Origin: Bdellovibrionaceae bacterium UBA2316
GTDB taxonomy: Bacteria; Bdellovibrionota; Bdellovibrionia; Bdellovibrionales; Bdellovibrionaceae
Length of the DNA: 5,519 nucleotides
Reading direction: 5' to 3'
NCBI GenBank assembly: GCA_002345205.1
Contig: DDVI01000122.1
Coordinates: 1 to 5,519 of the forward strand
The notes beneath the pieces were generated by a model. That model was given only the letters and a program-made list of their open reading frames with translations, searched no databases and had not been told where the DNA came from. A program made the position numbers and the translations under genes. Positions 1 to 5,508 of the stretch are shown here, piece by piece (within the stretch, counting starts at the first letter, position 1; each line of letters begins with the position of its first letter).

Positions 1-1
1 A

Positions 2-106
2 GATGAAATGGTTATAGAGCTTCGATCTTATTTAAAAAAGAATCAGAAAAATCCAGAGAAAATAAAGAATTTTTTCCAAGCGGAAAAAGTCAAGTACGCA
101 GCTTAA
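2..106 (+). CDS. C-terminal end of an unidentified protein (partial, cut by window edge)
   Basis: An open frame enters from the left edge and runs 34 codons to a TAA at 104-106. The tail is strongly charged and Lys-rich (it reads DEMVIELRSYLKKNQ and later EKIKNFFQAEKVKYAA) and looks like one or two amphipathic helices. Nothing in it identifies a family. It uses the same A-rich Lys/Asn codons as the other genes here, which favours real coding. It ends 9 bases before the stop codon of the convergent gene on the other strand, so the two genes meet tail to tail. A weak AT-rich hairpin (71-88) lies inside the coding end. The start and most of the gene are outside the window. Confidence 0.6.
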   Translation, partial: DEMVIELRSYLKKNQKNPEKIKNFFQAEKVKYAA

Positions 107-115
107 ACAGTCAAT

Positions 116-1285
116 CTATGCTGCAGTCTTGGTAATAGATGATAAATTATAATCGAATGCTTGGAAGTAAGCTTTATGATCGCTGAAAGACACGCCCGTG
201 TTGATCCAAAAATCATGTTTCATTGGGAAATACACACTCATTCGGGCCGCTGGGCTTGTCGATGATGTCGATGAGTCTTCATTGGTGTAGCCATCATCCA
301 TGTTGAAGTTCGCATCCAGGCGTTCAGTTAATATTTCAAACTGAACGAATGTGTTCCAGAAATGATTAAATGGATCTAAGTTATTAAACAGGAAATATCT
401 ATATGTGATACCGACGGCTTTAGTCGATGTTTTTTGTTTAATACGAGTCGATGTGAAAATAGATTTTTCGCCGCTTTGATTCTGCAGATGCAGAGTTAAA
501 CCAAAATTAAATAAATTTGGAAATTGGTACTGATAGGAAAACCGCGCGCCATGATCCATCGATGTTTTAAAGCGCGTAGCGCGTTCGTCTTGCATTGGAG
601 TTGAGGCAGTCATTAAACTAACCCAGTGACGACGCGTAGATCGTGATTGGCTCAGGTATTTTGAATAGTCTTGGAAGACAGTTTCATCAATCGATGTTAA
701 CGTTATACCCGCAGCGGCCGCGTTTAGTAGATCGCGGATACCGTATTGGTACTTAAATGGACCAATGGGATCTTCGTCATCTAGATTTTTACCATCGAAC
801 GTGTCCATGTGAAATAATTCATGTGTCAGCAAGAACATACGTTTTGATTGAGTCAAATCTACGAATTTTTCCTGATCAATATAGATAAGCTTTTTTTCTT
901 TTTGAGCAACGGCATCGACTACGCGTTCACCGATTTTATTCTGGTTAACCATCGTAGACTGAACCCATTCAAACTGTGTAGTTTGCGAAGCTCGAGTTAA
1001 TTTCTGCAATTGAGTGAGCACAAACTTATCGCAGTACAGTTTTTGATCTTCTGTGAGCTTTTGAATGATTTCGCACAGATTGTGATCCGCATAGTTTTCC
1101 GGACATACGCAGTAACGTTTATGTGGGTCTTCTTGTTTTAATGTTTCAATGCGTTCGACAGCGCCGCGCACTTGTTTTAAACTAACAGCTAATTCCACAT
1201 CACCCGTCTGTCCGCCGTTACCGATGAAAGTCGACGCCAACGTCATTTGGCTGACAACGATAGATGTTAATAAAATCCATTTCAT
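116..1285 (-). CDS. Exported HExxH metallopeptidase-like protein with C-terminal beta-barrel-like domain
   Basis: 389 residues, not recognised as a named protein. Residues 1-17 form a Sec signal peptide (short basic start, hydrophobic core, likely cut after TLA-17). There is no lipobox. The mature protein begins with a GNGG motif (22-25) of a kind I recall from Bdellovibrio exported proteins. Residues 30-245 are mostly helical and carry four cysteines (59, 61, 71, 85), suitable for two periplasmic disulfides. The motif THELFHMD supplies H155, E156 and H159, the usual zinc ligands and catalytic Glu of HExxH peptidases. An acidic stretch follows (D161-D172), but the third ligand is not clear. 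From about 246 to 382, aromatic and hydrophobic residues alternate with polar ones in about eight strands, like a small outer-membrane barrel. The longest loop (324-346) is Asp/Ser/Thr-rich. The last residue is Ala, not the usual aromatic. The start ATG overlaps the stop of the upstream TIGR02147 gene, with GGAGA 6 bases ahead. Peptidase activity and barrel fold are inferred from motifs. Confidence 0.8.
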   Translation of the reverse strand: MKWILLTSIVVSQMTLASTFIGNGGQTGDVELAVSLKQVRGAVERIETLKQEDPHKRYCVCPENYADHNLCEIIQKLTEDQKLYCDKFVLTQLQKLTRASQTTQFEWVQSTMVNQNKIGERVVDAVAQKEKKLIYIDQEKFVDLTQSKRMFLLTHELFHMDTFDGKNLDDEDPIGPFKYQYGIRDLLNAAAAGITLTSIDETVFQDYSKYLSQSRSTRRHWVSLMTASTPMQDERATRFKTSMDHGARFSYQYQFPNLFNFGLTLHLQNQSGEKSIFTSTRIKQKTSTKAVGITYRYFLFNNLDPFNHFWNTFVQFEILTERLDANFNMDDGYTNEDSSTSSTSPAARMSVYFPMKHDFWINTGVSFSDHKAYFQAFDYNLSSITKTAA

Positions 1286-2100
1286 TTTAAATCTCCAGTT
1301 GGGGTCAGGTTCACGGTCAATTGATATAAGTTTTCGCCATCAAGGGCGCGGGTTTCACAGAATGTTTTTAGTTGATCAGCAAAATTTCTGATCATGTCTT
1401 GTAATTCAAAATACGTGGCTTGATCTAGTGGAACGATAAACGTGTTCGCGATACGTTTATCTGTAGGAACTAAATCCAACCCCACAGCGGCAAGTTTTAA
1501 AGCTTTTTTGTGAAAACGTCGAACCAGTAAATGGGCTTCTTTTGGCTCTTTTACGGATAGTGGTTGATCTAGCACGATTTTGTTATCTAGAGTTTTTCGC
1601 AAGTAACCTTCGCGCAGCAAAAAGTGAATACTTTTACGAATGCTTTTTTCGTCAGCTAAGAAGGCTAACTTTTTGTAGATTAATTCTGGGTGCTCTTGAA
1701 GTTCTTTTATTTGAAATGCATCCTTAACATAAATATTTAAAAAGTTAGTAAGGATCGAATCAGAAACTTCATTACGTTTTTTGATTTCTTTTAGTAAGGT
1801 TTTTTCACCAGAGATTTTTTTCTGCAGATTTTTAGATTGCGGACTTTCTGATTCCACTAGATTTTTGAACGCTTGTTTTTCACTCGGGGATAATTTTAGC
1901 AATTGGGATAATTCATCGACGCGATCTAAACTGACTTTTCGTTTTCCTTGCAACATAAGGCTTACCAGAGTCGGCGACACCTTACGTAGTTTTAAACATT
2001 CATTTCGAATTGAAAAGTGCGGACGTTCCGCTTTCAAATTCTGGAGCCGTGTTTTGATAAACTCAGCTGATGTTTGTAATCGTTCTTTTTCGATATCCAT
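1282..2100 (-). CDS. TIGR02147 family protein, putative transcriptional regulator
   Basis: 272 residues, close to the usual length of the TIGR02147 (DUF4423-like) family known from Bdellovibrio and Fibrobacter. After a charged N-terminal helix (4-25), residues 29-82 match the family's helix-turn-helix-like core. Its signature is VSLMLQGKRKVSLDRVDELS, followed by a KLSPSEKQAF helix, equivalent to the MIIEGQRNLS segment of the second paralogue here. Residues 112-178 (YKKLAFLADEKSIRKSIHFL, then LLREGYLRK) read as a winged-helix module with a short beta wing. The C-terminus closes with ENLYQLTVNLTPTGD, the family's YQLxxxxxP-type end. No signal peptide or membrane segment is visible, so it is probably cytoplasmic. 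DNA binding is inferred from fold-like features and has little experimental support in this family. It overlaps the next gene by four bases (ATGA), implying translational coupling. The ATG at 2098-2100 has only a weak AAAGA ribosome site. Confidence 0.88.
   Translation of the reverse strand: MDIEKERLQTSAEFIKTRLQNLKAERPHFSIRNECLKLRKVSPTLVSLMLQGKRKVSLDRVDELSQLLKLSPSEKQAFKNLVESESPQSKNLQKKISGEKTLLKEIKKRNEVSDSILTNFLNIYVKDAFQIKELQEHPELIYKKLAFLADEKSIRKSIHFLLREGYLRKTLDNKIVLDQPLSVKEPKEAHLLVRRFHKKALKLAAVGLDLVPTDKRIANTFIVPLDQATYFELQDMIRNFADQLKTFCETRALDGENLYQLTVNLTPTGDLK
1292..1296 (-). promoter_or_regulatory. Ribosome binding site for the HExxH/barrel gene, inside the TIGR02147 gene
   Basis: On the minus strand GGAGA lies 6 bases before the ATG at 1283-1285. 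It is embedded in the last codons of the TIGR02147 gene (Thr-Gly-Asp-Leu-Lys-stop). With the ATGA overlap it fixes the start of the downstream gene and suggests that terminating ribosomes reinitiate there. Confidence 0.7.
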
Positions 2101-2202
2101 ATGTCTTTGGTGTATCGCAAAAGCATGTAGGTTTTCAATAGGGGGCGATCAATTTGAATTTACTTTGTAAACACTTCGCTGTAAAAAATCGCTGTTTTAA
2201 AT

Positions 2203-2218
2203 GTAGCCAAAAGGCTAC
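2203..2218 (-). other. Hairpin over the stop codon of the PAP2 gene, possible weak terminator
   Basis: GTAGCC and GGCTAC form a perfect 6-base stem around a 4-base loop, and the stem contains the TAG stop of the PAP2 gene (2215-2217). On the minus strand the loop is UUUU. The bases just after the stem are ATTTAAAACAG, and a run of six T comes only about 14 bases later. It therefore lacks a proper U-tract and may attenuate, or protect the mRNA 3' end, rather than terminate fully. It sits in the 114-base gap between the PAP2 and TIGR02147 genes, so whether all three minus-strand genes share a transcript depends on it. Confidence 0.35.
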
Positions 2219-2865
2219 GGAGCAGGCATTTTTCGGCGTGAGAGCCAATATAACATCACCGCAGTCGATAAATGACCAACGGCTAGGCCCATTAATACAT
2301 CCGAGTAGAAATGATCGCGAGTCATCACTCGTGTAAACGCCAGTATAAAAGCTACACTATATATACCGTATTTAAATCGTGGAAATAAGTAGGCAAAATA
2401 GGTGGCGACCGTAAACAGAACTTGCGAATGGCCCGATGGCATCGAATGAAAATCCCAATGAGTCGTAAACGGCTGAAATACATGCGGATCAAAATCAGGA
2501 GATATCTTTGGTCGCTGACGACCAACTAGAAACTTAAATATATGGACGCATAGCCCAGAGAACAATAAACTGTACATCAACCATAGCGCTTTTGTTGTGA
2601 TCTGTTTTAGACGATCACGATTTTTAGGCTGGCTCCATTTAAGAAAGATCTGCAGACCAAACCATACAATAAACGCGGGAATAAAATAGTTTGTAAACAA
2701 CCCCACGTGTGTGATTTCCCTAGCTAGCAACCACACCCAGTCGTCGTTTTTGAATAATAATGTCAGGTTTTGATCTATAAATAGGATAGATAGAATCGAC
2801 AGGAAACCAACGACCGCAAGGAAGCGCAGGTTATACTTAATAAGTGCTGATTTATTCGCGTACAT
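2215..2865 (-). CDS. PAP2 superfamily integral membrane phosphatase
   Basis: 216 residues with about six membrane segments (roughly 13-30, 54-76, 93-111, 147-161, 166-180 and 189-208). All three PAP2 signature motifs are present: KFLVGRQRP (K111, R118, P119; the KX6RP motif), SMPSGH (143-146) and RVMTRDHFYSD (R179, H185, D189; the RX5HX3D motif). In this family H185 is the nucleophile and H146 assists leaving-group protonation, so the enzyme should be active. Known PAP2 enzymes of this size hydrolyse phosphatidic acid, phosphatidylglycerol phosphate, undecaprenyl pyrophosphate or lipid A phosphates, usually with the active site facing the periplasm. The sequence does not decide between them, so no symbol is given. 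The ATG at 2863-2865 is preceded only by a weak GGGA about 13 bases away. The gene is divergent from the lipoprotein gene and lies upstream of the TIGR02147/HExxH pair on the same strand. Confidence 0.93.
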   Translation of the reverse strand: MYANKSALIKYNLRFLAVVGFLSILSILFIDQNLTLLFKNDDWVWLLAREITHVGLFTNYFIPAFIVWFGLQIFLKWSQPKNRDRLKQITTKALWLMYSLLFSGLCVHIFKFLVGRQRPKISPDFDPHVFQPFTTHWDFHSMPSGHSQVLFTVATYFAYLFPRFKYGIYSVAFILAFTRVMTRDHFYSDVLMGLAVGHLSTAVMLYWLSRRKMPAP

Positions 2866-2985
2866 TTATGTATTTTTTTCCCATTCTGCGCGAAAGACAA
2901 GCCCTGATTCACTGTTTTTAGCTGGCCCCTGGCTTGCTCTAATCCCAGGCATCGAACTTATTTTTATTAACCTTTGGGGGTTACC
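2866..2985. promoter_or_regulatory. Divergent intergenic region between PAP2 and lipoprotein genes
   Basis: This 120-base spacer must hold the promoter of the lipoprotein gene and probably that of the PAP2 gene. For the rightward gene the best I can see is TTGCTC (2934-2939) with TTATTT (2958-2963) at 18-base spacing, a poor match to the sigma-70 consensus. For the leftward gene TTGTCT with AAAAAT at 17 bases is similarly poor and would put the transcript start almost at the ATG. Location follows from gene orientation; the boxes themselves are weak guesses. Confidence 0.35.
2976..2984 (+). promoter_or_regulatory. Ribosome binding site GGGGGTTAC that fixes the lipoprotein start
   Basis: A run of five G followed by TTAC ends one base before the ATG at 2986. 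An in-frame TTG at 2974 would overlap this site and add four residues ahead of the lipoprotein signal peptide, so the ATG is preferred. The same nonamer precedes the second TIGR02147 gene. Confidence 0.6.
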
Positions 2986-4182
2986 ATGAAGTTAAAACAG
3001 TTATTAGTCCTTTCGCTTGCAATGATTTTCTTTGCAGCCTGTGGATCAAAAAAAGAATCAGCAGCGGCTCAGCAAGCGCCAGCAGTACAAAAAGCAGAAA
3101 CAGCGGCCCCGGCACCAGAAATGACGGCCGAAGAAGCTAAAGCCAAAGCGGCAGCTGAAAAAGCCGAAGCCGATAAAAAAGCTAAAGACGCTCGTGGTAC
3201 TAAAAAACACGATGGTCATAAACACAAGCCAGGTGCGGCTCAAAAAGATCAAGGCTCCGCTTCTAGTAGCGCATCTGAAGACTTCTTGGGAACTCAAGAT
3301 TTAGTAGTTACGGGTGGTAAATCTAAATCAGGAATGAAATATTCAGGTTCTGCTGGCGACGGCATAATGACTCAGTTATTAACTCAAGAAAAAATGAAGC
3401 TAGCGTCTGAGCAAAATAGAAATGCCGTTCTTGCAGCGAGCATTTGGGACATGGCTTATCTAATAGATAGCCAAGGTACATTAACTATTAGCGTAGATTT
3501 CACTAAAGGCGCTGGCTTAGCAAAAGTTCAAGTTAAGACCGGTTTCACGGCTCATCAAACTATGAACGTAGTCGCAACTGTGGGTTCAGGTTCAGAAGTG
3601 CAAATCATGGCTAAATGTTTAGACACTGTTAAATCAGCGGATCGTTGTTCAAACTTATTAGTAACGTTTGCTAAAGACGGCGCAAAAGCGACAGCTCTAT
3701 TACGACAAACACTAGCTAACATTTATTTTGAATACGAAAAAATTGAACAGGCTAATGAATACGCAACATTGGTAGAATTCTTCAAGAACTCAAGCATCGA
3801 TGTTGAAACGAGTAACAAAGTGGATTCGGCTTATTTGAATACATTTGAAGTAGTGAACGGTAAATCTGGTTTCAAAGTAGTTGTAACGGGTAAACGTAGC
3901 CAAGTTCTTGGTTTCAAAGCTGATTTGTTATTAAAGAAAGACTTTTCAGCCCCAATGATCGCCGTCGATAAAGAGACTAAATTCCGCGGGATCGATATGT
4001 GGATGGGCCAAATAGTGGGTAAAGATTTAGCGTTCATGAGTTCTATATCTGATGCTCAGCTGGTTCAAAACAGCTCTAAAGGACAAATCACTATTGATAT
4101 GACGGTAAAATCGGTGTCAACGGGTTCATCTAATTCGTTAACTTTACGTTTCACACGTGTGCCGGTGTCAGCAAGTCTATAA
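2986..4182 (+). CDS. Predicted outer-membrane lipoprotein of unknown function with Ala/Lys/Glu-rich linker
   Basis: 398 residues from the ATG at 2986; I do not recognise the family. Residues 1-18 are a lipoprotein signal peptide and FAAC gives the acylated Cys19. Gly20 at +2 is not an inner-membrane retention Asp, so outer-membrane sorting is likely. Residues 21-98 form a low-complexity tether: an Ala/Pro/Gln part, then an Ala/Lys/Glu helix (47-69) resembling the TolA linker, then a basic His cluster KKHDGHKHKPG (H75, H78, H80) and a Ser/Ala spacer. Residues 99-398 form the folded part, with a helix near 128-160, beta-rich stretches (165-226 and 285-395), and a cysteine pair C211/C221 that could form a disulfide in the periplasm. 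A linker long enough to reach across the periplasm suggests an anchored periplasmic or surface domain. It appears monocistronic: a strong terminator follows at 4263-4305. The A-rich stretch of the linker matches the codon style of the rest, so there is no sign of transfer. Confidence 0.88.
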   Translation: MKLKQLLVLSLAMIFFAACGSKKESAAAQQAPAVQKAETAAPAPEMTAEEAKAKAAAEKAEADKKAKDARGTKKHDGHKHKPGAAQKDQGSASSSASEDFLGTQDLVVTGGKSKSGMKYSGSAGDGIMTQLLTQEKMKLASEQNRNAVLAASIWDMAYLIDSQGTLTISVDFTKGAGLAKVQVKTGFTAHQTMNVVATVGSGSEVQIMAKCLDTVKSADRCSNLLVTFAKDGAKATALLRQTLANIYFEYEKIEQANEYATLVEFFKNSSIDVETSNKVDSAYLNTFEVVNGKSGFKVVVTGKRSQVLGFKADLLLKKDFSAPMIAVDKETKFRGIDMWMGQIVGKDLAFMSSISDAQLVQNSSKGQITIDMTVKSVSTGSSNSLTLRFTRVPVSASL

Positions 4183-4189
4183 AAGGGTG

Positions 4190-4230
4190 ATCGGTTTTCC
4201 GATTCCCTAACCGATTCCTAAAAAATCGGT
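4190..4230 (+). repeat. Tandem CCGATTCC(C)TAA repeat with alternative hairpins in the lipoprotein 3' UTR
   Basis: CCGATTCCCTAA (4199-4210) and CCGATTCCTAA (4211-4221) are adjacent copies differing by one C. They are flanked by ATCGG (4190-4194) and AATCGGT (4224-4230). ATCGG can pair with CCGAT of the first copy across a TTTT loop, and ACCGATT (4210-4216) can pair with AATCGGT across a 7-base loop. Each flanking arm could also pair with the other repeat copy, so several folds compete. The block begins 8 bases after the lipoprotein stop codon. Role unknown. Confidence 0.55.
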
Positions 4231-4262
4231 GACGTATTTGAAATTATTTTACGTTTTTCTTC

Positions 4263-4305
4263 AGAGCCTGAGCGAACCATGGTGCGCTTCAGGCTCTTTT
4301 TTTTT
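4263..4305 (+). terminator. Strong rho-independent terminator after the lipoprotein gene
   Basis: AGAGCCTGA (4263-4271) pairs perfectly with TCAGGCTCT (4289-4297). Inside, GCG pairs with CGC across one bulged T, and the apex contains the palindrome ACCATGGT. The stem runs straight into nine T residues (4297-4305). This is a textbook intrinsic terminator on the plus strand. It should isolate the lipoprotein gene from the second TIGR02147 gene. The reverse direction has no equivalent T-tract. Confidence 0.92.
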
Positions 4306-4472
4306 GGCATCTTCATTGCTCTAGTAACAATCCGGGGACGTTAGGGTTTAGAGTTTGGAAATTTTGACACCAAATTCAGCAAAGCCGCAAGGTATCAACT
4401 CTAAAGTAAATGTTAGCAGATGTTGGCATTTTGATTTTTAATAAAGAGGCAAAAAGACCTCGGGGGTTACAG
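4306..4472 (+). promoter_or_regulatory. Leader/promoter region of the second TIGR02147 gene
   Basis: After the terminator, 167 bases precede the preferred start codon. TTTAGAGTT (4347-4355) and AACTCTAAA (4397-4405) form a perfect 9-base inverted repeat with arm centres 50 bases apart. Between the arms is TTGACA (4364-4369), a perfect -35 hexamer, but no good -10 box lies 16-18 bases downstream (TATCAA is 23 bases away). Next come two adjacent decamers, ATGTTAGCAG (4410-4419) and ATGTTGGCAT (4420-4429). The layout suggests protein binding or leader-RNA structure, but no known operator is recognised. Confidence 0.45.
4462..4470 (+). promoter_or_regulatory. Ribosome binding site GGGGGTTAC that favours the start at 4473
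   Basis: The same nonamer as at the lipoprotein gene lies two bases before the ATG at 4473. The upstream in-frame ATG at 4410 falls inside a tandem repeat, has no G-rich site ahead of it, and would add 21 residues (MLADVGILIFN...) unlike the start of a TIGR02147 protein. Confidence 0.6.
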
Positions 4473-5486
4473 ATGAGCGCACTTGATAAAAACAGTATTT
4501 TACCACCTGCCTTGTCCGATTATTTAGACTATCGTTTGTTCTTGCAGGATTTCTATCACTATAAGAAAGAACTAACTAAAAACGATCTACGTCCATACAG
4601 CTATCAGCTGTTCTCGGCAGCGGCGAATATCAAGTCACCAAATTATTTGAAAATGATTATCGAAGGACAGCGTAACTTGTCGGACGATATGATTTTGAAA
4701 TTCGCAAAAGCGCTTCAGTTAAACAAAGAACAAACGGAAGAGTTTTTACATTTGGTAAAATTAAATCAAGCCGAAGACACAACAGAACGTAACGTATATT
4801 TAAAAAAACTATCTGAAGTTCGTATCAATCAAAAATTAAAGTCTGGTGAAATTGATCGTCGCATTTGGGAAAAGATTCCTAACTGGGTTGCCTGGGTAAT
4901 TTACGCCATGATTGATCAAGAAGGCGTTTCATTTGATATTCACTCTTTAAAAGCACTTCTACGTAACAAAGCCTCTGAACAAGAAATCGAAGCGGCGTTA
5001 AACTCTTTAATCTCTAGCGGCGAGATCCGCAAAGATCCAGTGACGGGTGAAATGAAACGCGCTCATAACTTGATGGACTCTGCAGATGAAATACCAGTGG
5101 CTTTGGTTAGAAAGCTTCAAATGCAATTAATGTACATCGGCCTTGAGTCTTTATATCAAGAAGCCCCACAAGAACGTGAGTTCGGTACTTTGACATTGTC
5201 ACTGACTAAAGAAGAATTCGAAGAAACGAAATTTAAACTTCGTCAATTACGTAAGACTTTAAACAAAGACAACGCGATCGCTCGTAAAGAGAAAAAGGGC
5301 GAGCGTATTTACCAAATTAATATCCAATTGTTCCCTGTGACCGACGTTGCGAAGACAGATACATTAGCGGCCGGTAAGGTGGTTAATGCGGATGAAACGG
5401 CGACTCCGGTGAAAAAGTCAGTTCAGGATCTGGCGCAAGAAGCGATGAAGGCTGCTAATCTGTTCGAAACTGAAGGTCAGATTTAA
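4473..5486 (+). CDS. TIGR02147 family protein, putative transcriptional regulator (longer paralogue)
   Basis: 337 residues from the ATG at 4473. The family start is recognisable as LSDYLDYRLFLQDFYHYKK (14-32). Residues 39-97 carry the helix-turn-helix-like core, with SPNYLKMIIEGQRNLSDDM (55-73) and a following helix ending QTEEFLHLVKLN. Residues 130-190 (WEKIPNWVAWVIYAMID, then EIEAALNSLISSGEIRKD) read as a winged helix, and 200-290 as the C-terminal family domain ending in RIYQINIQLFPVT (278-290). A tail of about 45 residues (292-337), Ala/Thr/Lys-rich with a probable final helix, extends past the domain and is absent from the paralogue at 1282-2100. No signal peptide or membrane segment is visible, so it is presumably cytoplasmic. 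It has its own leader and appears to be transcribed separately. Its targets are unknown; DNA binding is inferred from the fold-like pattern only. An alternative start at 4410 is less likely. Confidence 0.88.
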   Translation: MSALDKNSILPPALSDYLDYRLFLQDFYHYKKELTKNDLRPYSYQLFSAAANIKSPNYLKMIIEGQRNLSDDMILKFAKALQLNKEQTEEFLHLVKLNQAEDTTERNVYLKKLSEVRINQKLKSGEIDRRIWEKIPNWVAWVIYAMIDQEGVSFDIHSLKALLRNKASEQEIEAALNSLISSGEIRKDPVTGEMKRAHNLMDSADEIPVALVRKLQMQLMYIGLESLYQEAPQEREFGTLTLSLTKEEFEETKFKLRQLRKTLNKDNAIARKEKKGERIYQINIQLFPVTDVAKTDTLAAGKVVNADETATPVKKSVQDLAQEAMKAANLFETEGQI

Positions 5487-5498
5487 ATTATTTTAGCC

Positions 5499-5508
5499 TG
5501 CATATGCA
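5499..5508. repeat. 10-base perfect palindrome downstream of the second TIGR02147 gene
   Basis: TGCATATGCA is self-complementary and lies 12 bases after the stop codon of the preceding gene. TTGACT follows at 5510-5515, so it may belong to the promoter region of a gene beyond the window. A single short palindrome is weak evidence for an operator. Confidence 0.25.

Noticed and set aside
71..88. Hairpin TTTTTCC-AAGC-GGAAAAA as a terminator between the convergent genes
   Set aside because: Only two GC pairs in each arm, no following U-tract in either direction, and it lies inside coding sequence.
1149..1391. 80-codon plus-strand open frame
   Set aside because: It is antisense across the start of the exported gene and the end of the TIGR02147 gene, whose family motifs and signal peptide are convincing; it shows no protein-like features of its own.
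1542..2170. Two plus-strand open frames of 61 and 129 codons
   Set aside because: Both are antisense to the TIGR02147 gene, with Cys/Phe/Arg-rich composition typical of shadow frames.
2154..2336. 60-codon plus-strand open frame
   Set aside because: It overlaps the C-terminal coding part of the PAP2 gene on the opposite strand, including its RX5HX3D motif.
3058..3297. 79-codon minus-strand open frame rich in Phe, Cys and Arg
   Set aside because: It is the antisense of the Ala/Lys/Glu-rich lipoprotein linker; the composition is explained by that alone.
3831..4037. 68-codon minus-strand open frame
   Set aside because: Antisense to the folded part of the lipoprotein gene, with no supporting start site or motif.
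4279..4347. Short 22-codon frame starting MVRFRLFFFG
   Set aside because: Its start lies in the terminator loop and its Phe run is the T-tract; there is no ribosome site.
4364..4402. Sigma-70 promoter TTGACA...TATCAA
   Set aside because: Spacing is 23 bases, far from the 16-18 normally needed; kept only as a note in the leader-region entry.
4403..4430. Sigma-28-like promoter from TAAAGT followed 15 bases later by TTGGCATT
   Set aside because: The -10 element matches GCCGATAA poorly.
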